Source: DASWJZ01 sp963805325 | GTDB taxonomy: Bacteria > Pseudomonadota > Alphaproteobacteria > Rhizobiales > Afifellaceae | Assembly (NCBI GenBank): GCA_963805325.1 | Contig: CAWDTS010000018.1 | Location: 56,599-120,598, forward strand | DNA: 64,000 nt | Direction: 5' to 3' | Part shown: positions 43,462 through 55,462 of the stretch, in pieces | Position numbering within the stretch: the stretch's first letter is position 1 | How the letters are laid out: every line of letters starts with the position of its first letter | Translations under genes and position numbers: made by a program | The notes under the pieces: generated by a model | Database searches by the model: none | What the model saw: the letters and a program-made list of their open reading frames with translations, nothing else | Told to the model about the DNA's origin: nothing

Positions 43462-46400
43462 ATGCGAGGATTCGTCCGCGCTTTTTCGCTGCTGCTCGTC
43501 TTTCTTGCCTCCTTCCTCCTAGTCCCGACAGCTTTCTCGCAGGAACGACGCCTCGTCGTGACCGAGGGCGCCGATTATTTCGGCAGCGACTACGACATCC
43601 GCAAAGACGTCGATCTCGACCAGTGCAAGGCCGCCTGCCAGGGCGACCAGCAATGCCAGGCCTTCACCTACAATTCGTCGGCGCGCTGGTGCTTTATGAA
43701 GAACGGCGTCGGCGAGCTGCGCGCCGTCTCAGGCGCCGTCTCCGGCCGTATCGTCGCCGCCTCCGAGGCGCCGCGACCCGACGTGACCGCGCAGCGGGTC
43801 AGCGAGCTCGGCTTCCTCGATCAGTCCTATGTCGACGCGGCGCGGCATCTCGTCGGCGAAATCTCCGACAAGCCTGCATCCGACAACGATGCGGGCAGCG
43901 CGATTGCCGCTGCGGAATTGGCGAAGCAGAACGGCGATCTTCTCTCCGCGCTGGATCACTACGCCGACGCGCTGAAAGACCGGCCGGACGATTACGGGCT
44001 GTGGATCCGCTACACCGAAACCGCGGTGAACGCCTCGAGCGACGACTACGAGGTGCAGCAGACGCTTGCCAACAACCGCACCTCCGGCGCGATCGACGCC
44101 TACCTCCATGCCGTCTCGACCGAAGAGCGCGCGCGTGCCCTGGAACTGCTCGGCTGGTCGCTCGGCAATCGCTACGACTGGAAGCCGGCGATCCGCGCCT
44201 ATCGCGCAAGCCTGGCGCTGGCGGAGAAGCCCGACGTCCGTTCCACCTATGAAGCGATGCTTGCCGAGCACGGCTTCCGCATCGTCGACAACACGGTCGA
44301 AGCTGACACGGCCTCGCCGCGCATTTGCCTGAACTTCTCCGACACGCTCGCGAGCGGCCGCGACTACGGCGACTTCGTCAGCGTCGAGGGCGGGACGAAT
44401 CTCGCCGTCGAAGGCTCCGGCCAGCAGATCTGCGTCGACGGCGTGGAGCATGGGCGCCGCTATCACCTGACGGCGCGCGCCGGCATCCCCTCCGCCGACG
44501 GCGAGACGCTGGCGAAGAACATCGATCTCGACATCTTCGTGCGCGACCGCGCGCCGTCCGTGCGCTTTGTCGGCAGCGCCTATGTGCTTCCGGCCGGCGG
44601 CGAGCCGACGATCCCCGTCGTCTCCGTCAACACGACGCAAGTCAAAGCCACGCTCTTCCGCATCGGCGACCGGCAGCTCGCCAGCGCCATCGCGGAAGGC
44701 ACCTTCCTGTCGCAGCTCTCCTCCTGGGAGACTGACAACATCGAGGCGAAGTCCGGCGAGAAGGTCTGGACGGGCACCGTCGACGTGCAGAGCGACACCA
44801 ACCACGAGATGACGACGGCGATTCCCGTCAGCGAGTTGCAAAAGTCGCTGAAGCCCGGCGCCTACGTTTTGACCGCGGAAGCCGTCAACGCGTCGTCGGA
44901 CGACTGGGGTCCGAAAGCGACGCAATGGTTCATCGTCACCGATCTCGGGCTGACTACGCTCTCCGGCAATGACGGCCTGCATGTCATGGTGCGCTCGCTC
45001 GGCACCGCCGGCCCGGTCGACGGCGTCGCGCTGAAGCTCATCGCCGTCAACAACGAGGTGCTCGGCGAGGCGACGACGGATTCCTCCGGCTACGCCAATT
45101 TCGCGCCCGGCCTGATCCGCGGCACGGGCTCGCTGGCGCCGGGCCTCCTAACCGCACAAACGGCAGCGGGCGATTACAGCTTCCTCGACCTCTCCAAAGC
45201 GGCGATGGACCTGACCGACCGCGGCGTCGACGGTCGCGAGCCGCCGAAGCCGCTCGACGTGTTCCTGACCACCGAGCGCGGCATCTACCGCGTCGGCGAG
45301 ACGGTCTATGCCACGACGCTCGTCCGCGACTCGACCGCCCGCGCGCTCGAGAACGTGCCATTGACGGCAATCGTGAAGCGGCCGGACGGCAAGGAGCAGA
45401 GCCGCATCACCCTCTCCGACGAGGGCCTTGGCGGCAACGTCACGCCGGTCAACCTCTCCGCTGACGCAATGCGCGGCACCTGGCGGATCGGCGTCTATGC
45501 CGACGTGAAAGGCTCGCCGCTCGCCGAGACGACGTTCCTGGTGGAGGACTTCCAGCCCGAACGTCTCGACTTCGATCTCGCGACGACGGCGGAGGCGATC
45601 GACCCGATCGCGCCCGGTGAGCTTTCGATAGACGCGCGCTTCCTCTACGGCGCGCCGGCCTCAAATCTCGATATCGAGGGCGAGACCACGCTCTCCGCGG
45701 CGCGCACGCTCGATCAATATCCGGGCTATACGTTCGGGCTTGCCGATGAGAGCTTCGACACGGCGGTCGAGCCGCTTGCCGGCGCAACCACCGACGATGC
45801 CGGCCACGCCGTCATCCCGATCAAGCTTCCCGACGCGGGAGCCACCAGCCTGCCGCTGACTGCGACCGTCAACGTGCGCCTCGTCGACACGAGCGGCAGC
45901 CCGGTCGAGCGCAGCAAGACGCTCCCCGTCGCAAGCAGATCGGCGCGCCTCGGCATCAAGCCGCTGTTCGACGGCTCGGCGGGCGAGAATTCCTCGGTCG
46001 GCTTCGAGTTGATCGCGCTCGACAGGACCGGCGCGCGCGAAGCGGCGGACAATCTCCGCTGGTCGCTCTACGCGATCCGCACGAACTTCCAGTGGTACCG
46101 CTCCGACGGCCGCTGGAATTACGAGACGGTGGAGACGAAGAGCCGCGTCGCCAACGGCACGGTCGACGTCTCCGCCGACCGCCCGGCGAAGATCGAGGCG
46201 TCAGGTCGAATGGGGCAGCTACCGTCTGGAGGTCGAAAGCGATTCCGGCGCGCTTCCCGCGAGCACCGACTTTGAGGCCGGCTGGTATGTCGAGGCGAAG
46301 GCACTCGATACGCCTGAGGCATTGAAAGTCTCGCTCGACAAGGAGCGCTACGCGGTCGGCGACACCGCACGTGTCCACATCGAGAGCCGCTTCAACGGCG

Positions 46401-48934
46401 TCGCGCTGATCATGGTCGTCGACGACCGCCTGATCACGACGAAGTCGATCGAGGTGACCGGCAACACTGCCGACGTCGATCTCCCGGTGACGCGCGACTG
46501 GGGCCCCGGCGCTTACGTCACCGCCGCGCTCTATCGCCCGATGGATATCGAGGCGAAGCGCATGCCGGGCCGCGCCATCGGGCTCGCCTGGGCCGGAGTC
46601 GATCCGGGCGACCGCGCGCTGAACGTCGCGATCGACGCGCCGGACGAGATGCGCCCGCGCCAGGACATGCAGGTCGGGCTGACCTTCGCCAACCTGCCGG
46701 CGAACTCCACGGCCTACGTCACGCTTGCTGCCGTCGATGTCGGCATTCTGAATCTGACGCGCTACGAGACGCCCGATCCGGAGACCTATTATTTCGGACA
46801 GCGGCGGCTCGGTATCGCGATCCGCGACCTCTACAACCAACTGATCGACCGAATGCAGGGCGTGCGCGGCGTGGTGCGCTCCGGCGGCGACGCCGGCCTT
46901 GCCCAGTTCCAGGGAACGCCGCCGACTGAGAAGCTGGTCGCCTTCCATTCCGGCATCGTCGAGGTCGGTCCGGACGGCACCGCGCATGTCTCAGTGCCGA
47001 TCCCCGACTTCAACGGCACCGTCCGCCTGATGGCGCTCGCCTGGACCAAGGAGGGCGTCGGCCACGCCGAGAAGGACGTGCTGGTGCGCGATCCGGTCGT
47101 GGTGACGGCGGCTCTGCCGAATTTCCTCGCACCCGGCGATTTCTCGCGGATCAAGCTCGACCTCACGGCCGTCGCTACCGAGGGAAGCGTCTCCGTCAAC
47201 GTGACCTCTGACAGCCCCGCCGTTCTGATCCATCCGATCCTCAACGGCGGGACGGTCGAGCTTGCGAATGGCGAGCGCAAAGAGGTCATTGCAGAGATCG
47301 CCGCCAAGAAGGTCGGCGACGCGGTGATCACTGTCGCCACCACGCTTCCCGACGGCACGACGCTGGAAAAGGCGCTGAACCTCCCCGTCCGGCTCAATGA
47401 GCCGCCGGTCGCCACCACCGACTTCGTGGAGCTTCAGCCGGGCGGTGAGCTTTCCGTCACCTCGGACCGGCTCGCCGGGCTCGTCCCCGGCACCTCGTCG
47501 GTCCTGGTCGGCGCAAGCGGCGCCGGGCGCCTGAACGTGCCGGCAATTTTGCGCGCGCTCGACCGCTATCCCTATGGCTGCACCGAGCAAATCACGAGCC
47601 GCGCCATGCCGCTCGTCTATCTGAACGACGTTGCCCTGCAGGCCGGGCTTGCGAGTGACCCCGATGTGCGCGACCGCGTGCAGAAGGCGGTCGCGGGAGT
47701 GCTCGCCAACCAGTCGGCCTCAGGCTCGTTCGGGCTCTGGGCGCCGGGAAGCGAGGACCTGTGGCTCGATTCCTACGTCACCGACTTCCTGACGCGCGCG
47801 CGCCAGAAGGGCTTTGACGTTCCGGCCGAGGCCTTCGATCTCGCCCTCGACAATCTAAAGAACCGCCTCGCTTATGCCGGCGACTTCACGTCGGGCGGCG
47901 AGGACATCGCTTATGCGCTCTATGTGCTTGCCGCGAATGGCCGCGCCGCGATCGGCGACCTGCGCTACTACGCGGAAACCAAGCTCGACGCGTTCGCGAC
48001 GCCGCTCGCCAAGGCACAGATCGGCGCGGCGCTCGCGCTCTACGGCGACAAGCCGCGCTCCGATGCGGTGTTCCGCGCGGCGCTCGGCGCGCTTTCGACT
48101 CCCACCGACAGGACGCAGGGCTGGCGCAGCGACTACGGTTCCGATCTTCGCGACAGCGCAGCGACCCTGACGCTCGCATCGGAGACGCGCTCCGGCATCG
48201 ACCTCGTGAGCCTCTCGGGCCGCGTCGAGACGGAACGCCTTGCGTCTTCCTATACGAGCACGCAGGAGGATGCGTGGTCGCTGATGGCGGCGCATGCGCT
48301 GATGGAGAGCCTGTCGGAGCCGAAGCTCGTGGTCGATGGCGAGCCGCTCAAAGGCCCGCTCTTCCGCAGCCTCGACGATCAGAGCCTCGCGATCGCGCCG
48401 CTCACGATCGCCAACAAGGGTGAGCGGCCTGTCGAGGTCGGCGTCACGGTGCGCGGCGTGCCTGCCACACCCGAGCCCGCCGGCGGCAACTATTACGATC
48501 TGAAGCGCGAGTACTACACGCTCGACGGCGAGCCGGTGGACCTCGCGACCGTCGAGCAGGGCGCGCGCATCGTTGCTGTGCTCAACGTCACCACGACCGA
48601 GAGCCAGGGCGCACGGCTTGTGCTCGACGATCCGCTCCCCGCGGGCTTCGAAATCGACAACCCGCACATCCTGGCAAGCGGCGACGTGGCGGCGCTCGAC
48701 TGGCTGTCGCTGGTCGACAACCCGGCGCATGTGGAGTTCCGCTCCGACCGCTTCGTCGCGGCGTGGGACCTTTCGGCCGGCGGTGCGACCGAGTTCCAGT
48801 TCGCCTACATCGTCCGCGCCACGTCGCCCGGCACGTTCCTGCATCCGGCGGCGCTGATCGAGGACATGTATCGGCCGGAGCGCCGCGCCCGCACGGATAC
48901 GGGCTCCGTCGAGGTGGTCGGCCCGCTGCGCTAG
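43462..48934 (+). CDS. PAN-domain alpha-2-macroglobulin family protein (YfhM-like), frameshifted near 46201
   Basis: About 1823 residues when joined. A signal peptide (FSLLLVFLASFLLVPTAFS) is followed by a PAN/Apple domain (about 35-95; LDQCKAACQGDQQCQAFTYN and WCFMK), MG domains with PLDVFLTTERGIYRVGETVY, and, after the break, the second half with WYVEAKALDTPEALKVSLDK, the thioester motif YPYGCTEQ (codons 47579-47590 for CTEQ) and the terpenoid-like helical domain. Removing one base at about 46201 restores AKIEAQVEWGSYRLEVE, so the frame break is probably a sequence error. Bacterial macroglobulins trap proteases in the periplasm and protect the cell wall; this one precedes pbpC, the usual partner. 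ATG 43462 has GGGAG 7 bases upstream. Confidence 0.87.
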
Positions 48935-48966
48935 GCGGCCCACCTGGCATGGAGCCCACCCACCCC

Positions 48967-49098
48967 CCTCATGCTGAGGTGCCCGTCCGGAGCGAAGCGA
49001 AGGACGGGCCTCGAAGCACGCACCGCGCCGATCCGGCTTCTTCTGGAACCTCCTTCGAGGCGGCTCCGACTGCGTCGGACCCGCACCTCAGGATGAGG
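48967..49098. repeat. Palindromic intergenic repeat, copy B
   Basis: Its reverse complement matches copy A at 20600-20723: CCTCATCCTGAGGTGC, then a hairpin (GGGTCCGAC/GTCGGAGCC), GCCTCGAAGGA, GCGTGCTTCGAGG, a second hairpin (GCCCGTCC/GGACGGGC) and GCACCTCAGCATGAGG. The hairpin stems differ in sequence from copy A but stay paired. The plus-strand right end, CAGGATGAGG, contains the likely pbpC start codon at 49093. Confidence 0.8.
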
Positions 49099-51172
49099 AG
49101 GTTTGGCGGCATAGGGCGTCGCATTGCCTTCGCGCTCATCTTCGCCTGTCTCATCGCGCCGGCCGCGCCGCTGGCGCTGCGGGCGGCGGTCGCCAACGTC
49201 GAGCTCCCTTCGCTGACACCGGCGACCGGAAAGATCGTCGTCGACAAGAACGGCGTGCTGCTCCGCGCCTTCACGACGCCCGACGGGATCTGGCGGCTGC
49301 CGGTCACGGTCGAAGACGTGGACCCGCTTTTCCTGAAGACGCTCTTCGCCTTCGAGGACCGGCGCTTTCGGGTGCATCACGGCGTCGACGTGCGCGCGCT
49401 CTTCCGCGCCGGCTTCCAGCTTCTGACCGAATGGCGCCCAGTCTCCGGCGCTTCCACCATCACGATGCAGGTGGCGCGGCTCCTCGACAAGGAATTGACG
49501 CGCAGCGTCACCGGCAAGCTCAATCAGATCCTGACCGCGCTCGCGCTCGAGAAGCGATTGTCGAAGGAAGAGATTTCGAATCTCTATCTCATGCTCGCGC
49601 CCTATGGCGGGAACATCGAGGGGATTCGCGCCGCCTCGCTCGCCTACCTCGGCAAGGAGCCGCGCCGGCTGACGCCGGCCGAGGCCGCGCTTCTGGTGGC
49701 GCTGCCGCAATCGCCGCAGGCGCGCCGCCCCGACCGCTATGCCGCGGCGGCGCAGGTGGCGCGCGATCGCGTGCTGGAGCGCGCCGAGGAAGCCGGAGTG
49801 CTGACGGCTGACGACGTGAAGGCGGCACGCTCCGAACCGGTGCCGAAGGTGCGCCGCCCGTTTCCGATGCTCGCCCCGCACACCGCCGAGCGCATCATCG
49901 CGCAATCGCCCGACGCCCAGATCTATCGCGTCTCGATCGACGCCGGGCTCCAGTCGCGCCTTCAGTCGCTCGCATCGGAACGCGCCGCCGCGACTCTCCG
50001 ATTCCGTCTCCGTCGCGATCCTCGTCGCCGACCATGAGTCAGGAGAGGTTCTCGCCTCGGTCGGCTCATCGGGCCTCTTCGACGAGCGCCGCGATGGCTT
50101 CATCGACATGACGCGCGCGGTGCGCTCGCCGGGCTCGTCGCTGAAGCCGTTGATTTACGGCCTCGCCTTCGAGCTTGGCATCGCGCATCCCGAAACGCTG
50201 ATCGAGGACAAGCCCGTCAACTTCGCCGGTTATGCGCCGGAGAATTTCGACCGCACCTTCCACGGCACCGTCACCCTGCGGCGCGCGCTGCAGCTTTCCT
50301 TGAACGTGCCGGCGATCGAGCTTCTCGAAGCCGTCGGCCCGGCGCGGCTCGTGGCGCGCATGCGGCGCGCCGGTGCCAATCCGCTGCTTCCCGACATCTC
50401 TCCGCCCGGCCTTGCCGTCGGTCTCGGCGGCGTCGGCGTGACGCTGACCGATCTCGTGGAGATCGAAGCGGCGATCGCGCGCGGCGGGCTTGCCGTGCCG
50501 CTCACCTTCAATCCCGATCGCCCCCGGTGACGGGCATGCCCGCGAAGGTGCTGGACGAGCGCGCCGCCTGGTACGTCGCGTCGATCCTCGCCGGCGCACC
50601 GGGGCCGGATCACGTCTCGCCCGGCTCGATCGCCTTCAAGACCGGCACCTCCTACGGCTATCGCGACGCCTGGGCGGTCGGCTTCGACGGCAAGCACGTC
50701 ATCGGCGTCTGGGTCGGGCGGCCGGACGGCGCGCCGGTGCCGGGACTGATCGGCATCGACGCTGCGGCGCCGATCCTGATGGACGCCTTCGCAAGGCTTG
50801 GGCCCGACGACGCCGCTTCGCGCCGCGCCGCCGGGGATCATCGAGGCGAGCGCCGCGAGCCTGCCCGCGCCGCTCCGCCGCTTCCGTTCGCCCAACGCGC
50901 CGACCGTCGCCGCGGCGGCGCCGCCGGAGATCGCTTATCCGCCGGCCGGCGTGCGCGTCGATCTCGGCATTCGCGACGGCGATCCGATGCCGCTCGTCCT
51001 GAAAGCACGCGACGGCGCCCCGCCCTACACCTGGTTCGCCGACGGCGCACCGATCGGCACGGCGTCCTTCGGCGGCGCGCTGTCATGGGAGCCGAAGGGA
51101 CCCGGCTTCGTCCGGCTGATGGTGATCGACGCGAAGGGCGGCGCAGCGTCAGGCACGGTGTTCGTGGAGTGA
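49093..51172 (+). CDS. pbpC: Penicillin-binding protein 1C, three apparent frameshifts
   Basis: About 692 residues when joined. ATG 49093 opens MRRFGGIGRRIAFALIFACL, a basic stretch and membrane anchor. The transglycosylase domain has FEDRRFRVHHGVDVRALFRA, SGASTITMQVARLLD and KEEISNLYLMLAPYGGNIEG; the transpeptidase domain has RSPGSSLKPLIYGLA (SxxK), SLN in LQLSLNVPA, and IAFKTGTSYGYRDAWAVGF (KTG); a C-terminal BiPBP domain follows. Breaks fall near 49992 (one extra base), 50524 (one C missing from a C-run) and 50800 (one extra base in GGGCCC). All conserved motifs are intact across them, so sequencing error is likely. Pairs with the upstream macroglobulin as in yfhM-pbpC. Confidence 0.85.
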
Positions 51173-51185
51173 GCGCCGCCGCGCC

Positions 51186-54100
51186 CTAATATTCCTTCTC
51201 GAAGAAGATCCCGAGGCTCGATTCGCCCTCCGCCGAATAGCCGGCGCGCGCCTTCACGTTCTTCGTCACGTCGAGGTCGATTGTGACGCGCGAGGATTCC
51301 GCCGACGTCCCCTGCTGCACGCCGACATAGACGTTCTCCGTCACGTAGCGTCCGGCGGCGACGGAGGTCTGGCCCTTCTCGTCCGTCACGATGTCGAGGT
51401 CATCGAGGCCGGTCGTCGCGCGAAGCTGCGAAAGCAGTCCGCCCGAGCCGCCGGAAAGCTCCGACGCCGCCGCGGCGAGCCGCGCTATCTGCAGCGGCGA
51501 GAGTTCGCCGATCCCCTTCTGGAAGATGAGCCGCGCCAGGATCTCGTCCTGCGGAAGCTCCGGTGTCGAGGAGAACGTCACCTGCGGATCAGAAGCGCGG
51601 CCCGAGACGGTGACGGTGATCGTCGTGTCGCCAGAGCGCGTCGATCCGGAGAAATCGAGGATCGGATCGAGGTCGCCGGCGAAGGTGATAACGCCCCGGT
51701 CGAAGGCGATCCGCTGCGTCAGGATATCGAGGCGTCCGCGCACCATCTCGAACGCTCCCGTCGCGCCGAGCCCCGATACAGGCCCGCGGAGCGCCAGCTT
51801 GCCGCCGAACTCAGCATCGAGCCCACGCCCGCGCACGAAGATCTGCTTCGGCGCGGAGACGGCGACGTCCAGCGTGATGTCGGCGCGCCGGCCGGCGCCC
51901 GGTCCCGCCTCGTCGGGGGCGCGCACGATGGCAAGCGTCTCTTCGACCTTCTTTGGCGGATCGACATGCTCCACGGACACCGCGACGGAATCCTTCGGCA
52001 GCTTGTCCGGCACCGTGATCTCGGTGCGGTCGAGCTTGACGGCGCCTTTCAGAAGCGGCCCCTCCGCGAAACTGCCCGTCAGCGTCAGGTCGGCGTCGAA
52101 GCGGGCCGCGACGAGCGTCCCGTTCACGTAGCGCGCCTTGCGCACCTGTAGCGTCAAATCGATCGGAAAGCCCGCGTTCGGATCGAGGCCGACGCGGCCG
52201 GTCGCCGATACCGTCCCCTCGCCGCTTTCCGCGCCGAGCTTTTCGATGACGACGCGGTCGCCCGCGACGTTCGCCACGAGCGAGAGGTTCTTCAGAACGA
52301 TCCCCGTCTCCGGATCGACGAAGCCGCCGCCTTCCGCGGTGACGCGGCCGGAGAATTTCGGTGCCGCGGTCGTGCCGGAGACCGCGATGTTGACGTTGAG
52401 CGCGCCCTGCAGCGCCGCGCCGCGCGAAGCGAGCTGGCGGTTGCCGAGCGCCAGCGGCACGCCGCCGGAGACCTTGAGATTGAGCGGAGCGCCAGGCTCC
52501 GTGCCGACGGTGCCCACCACCTGCACCGACATCCCGTCCGGCCCAAAAACTTCGCTCGTGAGATTGACCTTCTTGCCGGCGAGCTTGCCGCGCGCCGAGA
52601 CGCCGAGCGGACCGAGGCCCGCGTTCCGGGACGCTGCAAGCGAAGCGCCGGCCAGCGTGATCTCGAAATTCGCATCCGGCGCGGACGCGCTGCCGGTCGC
52701 CGAGATCAGACCCGACACCGTGCCCTCGGCGCCGAGCGCCGGCGACACGGCGTTGACGAGCGCAGCCGGAACCGAGGCGAGCACCACCTCAAGATCGAGC
52801 TTCTGTCCCGCGCTCCCCGAGAGCGTGACGCTGCCGCCGCCGGTCTTGAGGACTGTTCGTTCGAATTGCGCGACGCCGTTCTTGATGGTGACAGTCGTCG
52901 GCGCGGCCAAAGCGACGTCGATCCCCGTCCGTTTGTAGAGCAGGCTCTCAAGGCCGATCACCAGCCCGCCATCCTGCGGCGCGAGATTGCCCTTCAGATT
53001 GGCGCGTCCGTCGGCAAGCGACGCATCGACGGTAAACGCCGTCGCGTCGCCGGAGCGCTGCGCCGTGCCCTTGGCGGTGACGATGGTGAGCCCGCCGGCC
53101 TTCAGATTGTCGAGCGCAAAATCGCCCTCGATCTTCGGCGCACGGAAGAGATCGCTCGCCTGTCCTTCGATCGTCGCCGATTTCAACGACGTGCCACCGT
53201 AGACGACATCGCTCGCCGTGCCCGAGAAGGTCGCCGATTGCCCGCCGTCCTGCGCGTCGAGCGCGACATCGGCACGCAACGAGCCGCTCCCCTCGACCAG
53301 GAACAGCGGCGCGACCTTTGAGAGATCGGGCGAGACGACGTTGAGCTTGCCCTTCAGAAGCCCGTCACCGCCGATCACGAGATCGCCGGTGACCTGACTT
53401 TCGCCGACGGCGAAGCGCACGTCGTTGAGCAGGCGCGCGCCATCCGCACCGGCCGAGAGCTTCGCCTTGCCGCGCACCGGCGCGTCGCCGAGCTTGCCCG
53501 AGATCTCCGCTTCTCCGGCCGTGGAAGGACCGGCGACCGTCCCGGAGAAGCGCGCCGTCGCATCGGCGAAGGGACGCCCCATCAGCACCACATTGTCGCC
53601 CGACGCCTCCGCCTCGACCTTCGGCGCGTCGCGCGAGCCGGTGACACGCGCCGTAATCTTCGCCGCGCCTGCCGCCCGCGGCGTTGCGAGCGAAAGATCG
53701 GCGACGCTGGCGCTGACGTTGAGATCGATCGCCGGGTCGGAAAGGCTTCCGTTCAGCTCCGCCGACACCCTTTCGTTGGCGAGCGTGAGCTTGTCGAAGC
53801 GGAAGCCCTGATCGCTGCGCGCCAGGCCGCCCGTAAGCTTTGTCGCGCCAGTAACGAGCGGATCGAGCGCCGCAATGCCGAGCGAAAGATCGGTCGTCTC
53901 ACCGTCGAGCTTCAGGTCGAGCGCGCCGCCGAGCGATGCGCTGCCCTTCGCCTTGATCTCGGCGCGTCCGCCGAGGCTGCGTCCGGCAAGCCGCGAGAAG
54001 CGCGAAAGGTCCATGACGGTTGCCGCGAAGTTTCCGTCGAGCGCATCGCTTGTGGCGGTGCCGGTAAAAGCGGCAGTCGCGCCCGTCAGGAGAGCGCCGA

Positions 54101-55460
54101 GGTTCTTGAACGCAATCGGCTGCCCGGCGGACCAGGAGCCGGAGCCGCTCGCCGCGAAGGTCGGTCCGAGCGCATCGCGCAGCGCCAGATCGGTCGGCAC
54201 GAGCCCGTCCGCCGACGCGTCGAAGCGAAAGCTGGTGGAGCGCGCGTCCGGCAGCGCAAGATCCTTGGCCTGCCCCGATGCGTCGAGCGCGACGCCGTCG
54301 ACGCGACCGAACGTTCCTTCCACGCCTTGCGCCTTGACCATCGCCTTCCACGGCGCGGCATCGCCCGCGTCGAGCCCGATATCCGCGGAAAGCGAGGCGA
54401 CGGAGATGCCGCCCGGAACGAAGGGCAGCGCGGCGCGTCCCGCCTGGCCGAGCTTCAGCGACAGGTCCGCGCTGCGCGGTACCATGTCCGGTCCAAGCGC
54501 CGCGCTTGCGGAAAAATCCACGCCTTCGGAGCGAAGCGTCGCAGAGTGAATTGCGATTGCACCGTCGTCGGACCGGGAGATATCGATTGCCAGCCGGCTC
54601 TCGCCCGCGAGAAGCATCGCATAGCCACTTGGCACGATCGTCTGCAGCGCGGCCGCGAACTCCGCCTGGACACGATAAACCTGGTCGCTGCGCGAAACGG
54701 CCATCCCGCCGGAGAGGACGCGCGTTCCGCCGGCCTTGACCTCGGTCGTCCCGCGCCAGGCGTCGAGCGGGCCGCTGCCGGAGAGCGTGACCGCGACCGG
54801 CGGCCGGTCTCGCAACCCGAGAAGCTCCGCCACGAGGCCGCCTGCCGGCTCCTCGAGCTTGACGTCCGCGGTCAGCACGTTCGCCTTCGGCTCCAGCCGA
54901 AGGTTCGCGACGAGCGAACCGGCGCGGTCCTGCCGGTCGACGCTGAGCTCCGCCGAAAGCACATCCTGCGTGATGCCGGCGGACCCGGAGGCGGTCAGTT
55001 CCGCCGTTTCGCCCGCGACCGGCGCGGAGAGCACGATCTGCGGCAGGGAAATCGATTTGATCTGGATTGCGAGTGGCGGCGGCGAAACACCGCCGCCCGA
55101 CGGCGCCTCGCCGGCCGCGGCTGCCGGCTTTCTGAGCACGGCGACCCGCGCCGCCTTGATGCTCTCGATGTCGATGGTGCGGTCGAAAAGCGCCGCGCGG
55201 TTCCACGCAAGTTCGACGCCGTCAAGCTCGAGCCACACACCATCATGGTCGGCGACCGTGATCTTCTCGATCTTCGGATTGGCGGAGAAGACGCCGTCAA
55301 GCCCGCTGAGCCTGACCTGCCGATCCGGAGTCGAGAGCAACGATTCCAGGTACGCGGAGAACCATGTGCGGCCGCCATCGACCTCCGCGCTCGCCGCACC
55401 GGCCAGAAGGCCGACCGCCAGGGCAAGGGTGAAAGTCAGTCTTACGAATTGCCGCCGCAT
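51186..55460 (-). CDS. tamB: Translocation and assembly module subunit TamB (AsmA-like/DUF490)
   Basis: 1424 residues. VRLTFTLALAVGLLAGAASA is an N-terminal anchor/signal; the long middle consists of repeated amphipathic beta-strands (many D/N-G turns, e.g. LKGKLNVVSPDLSKVAPLFL), as in bridge-like TamB/AsmA proteins; the last 350 residues hold the conserved TamB domain, with GRLDILTQRIAFDRGVITF, ILDFSGSTRSGDTTITVTV, PQVTFSSTPELPQDEILARL and VYVGVQQGTSAESSRVTIDL. It spans the periplasm and works with TamA in outer-membrane protein insertion and phospholipid transport. It begins 2 bases after the tamA stop. Intact and full length. Confidence 0.92.
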   Translation of the reverse strand: MRRQFVRLTFTLALAVGLLAGAASAEVDGGRTWFSAYLESLLSTPDRQVRLSGLDGVFSANPKIEKITVADHDGVWLELDGVELAWNRAALFDRTIDIESIKAARVAVLRKPAAAAGEAPSGGGVSPPPLAIQIKSISLPQIVLSAPVAGETAELTASGSAGITQDVLSAELSVDRQDRAGSLVANLRLEPKANVLTADVKLEEPAGGLVAELLGLRDRPPVAVTLSGSGPLDAWRGTTEVKAGGTRVLSGGMAVSRSDQVYRVQAEFAAALQTIVPSGYAMLLAGESRLAIDISRSDDGAIAIHSATLRSEGVDFSASAALGPDMVPRSADLSLKLGQAGRAALPFVPGGISVASLSADIGLDAGDAAPWKAMVKAQGVEGTFGRVDGVALDASGQAKDLALPDARSTSFRFDASADGLVPTDLALRDALGPTFAASGSGSWSAGQPIAFKNLGALLTGATAAFTGTATSDALDGNFAATVMDLSRFSRLAGRSLGGRAEIKAKGSASLGGALDLKLDGETTDLSLGIAALDPLVTGATKLTGGLARSDQGFRFDKLTLANERVSAELNGSLSDPAIDLNVSASVADLSLATPRAAGAAKITARVTGSRDAPKVEAEASGDNVVLMGRPFADATARFSGTVAGPSTAGEAEISGKLGDAPVRGKAKLSAGADGARLLNDVRFAVGESQVTGDLVIGGDGLLKGKLNVVSPDLSKVAPLFLVEGSGSLRADVALDAQDGGQSATFSGTASDVVYGGTSLKSATIEGQASDLFRAPKIEGDFALDNLKAGGLTIVTAKGTAQRSGDATAFTVDASLADGRANLKGNLAPQDGGLVIGLESLLYKRTGIDVALAAPTTVTIKNGVAQFERTVLKTGGGSVTLSGSAGQKLDLEVVLASVPAALVNAVSPALGAEGTVSGLISATGSASAPDANFEITLAGASLAASRNAGLGPLGVSARGKLAGKKVNLTSEVFGPDGMSVQVVGTVGTEPGAPLNLKVSGGVPLALGNRQLASRGAALQGALNVNIAVSGTTAAPKFSGRVTAEGGGFVDPETGIVLKNLSLVANVAGDRVVIEKLGAESGEGTVSATGRVGLDPNAGFPIDLTLQVRKARYVNGTLVAARFDADLTLTGSFAEGPLLKGAVKLDRTEITVPDKLPKDSVAVSVEHVDPPKKVEETLAIVRAPDEAGPGAGRRADITLDVAVSAPKQIFVRGRGLDAEFGGKLALRGPVSGLGATGAFEMVRGRLDILTQRIAFDRGVITFAGDLDPILDFSGSTRSGDTTITVTVSGRASDPQVTFSSTPELPQDEILARLIFQKGIGELSPLQIARLAAAASELSGGSGGLLSQLRATTGLDDLDIVTDEKGQTSVAAGRYVTENVYVGVQQGTSAESSRVTIDLDVTKNVKARAGYSAEGESSLGIFFEKEY

Positions 55461-55462
55461 CG

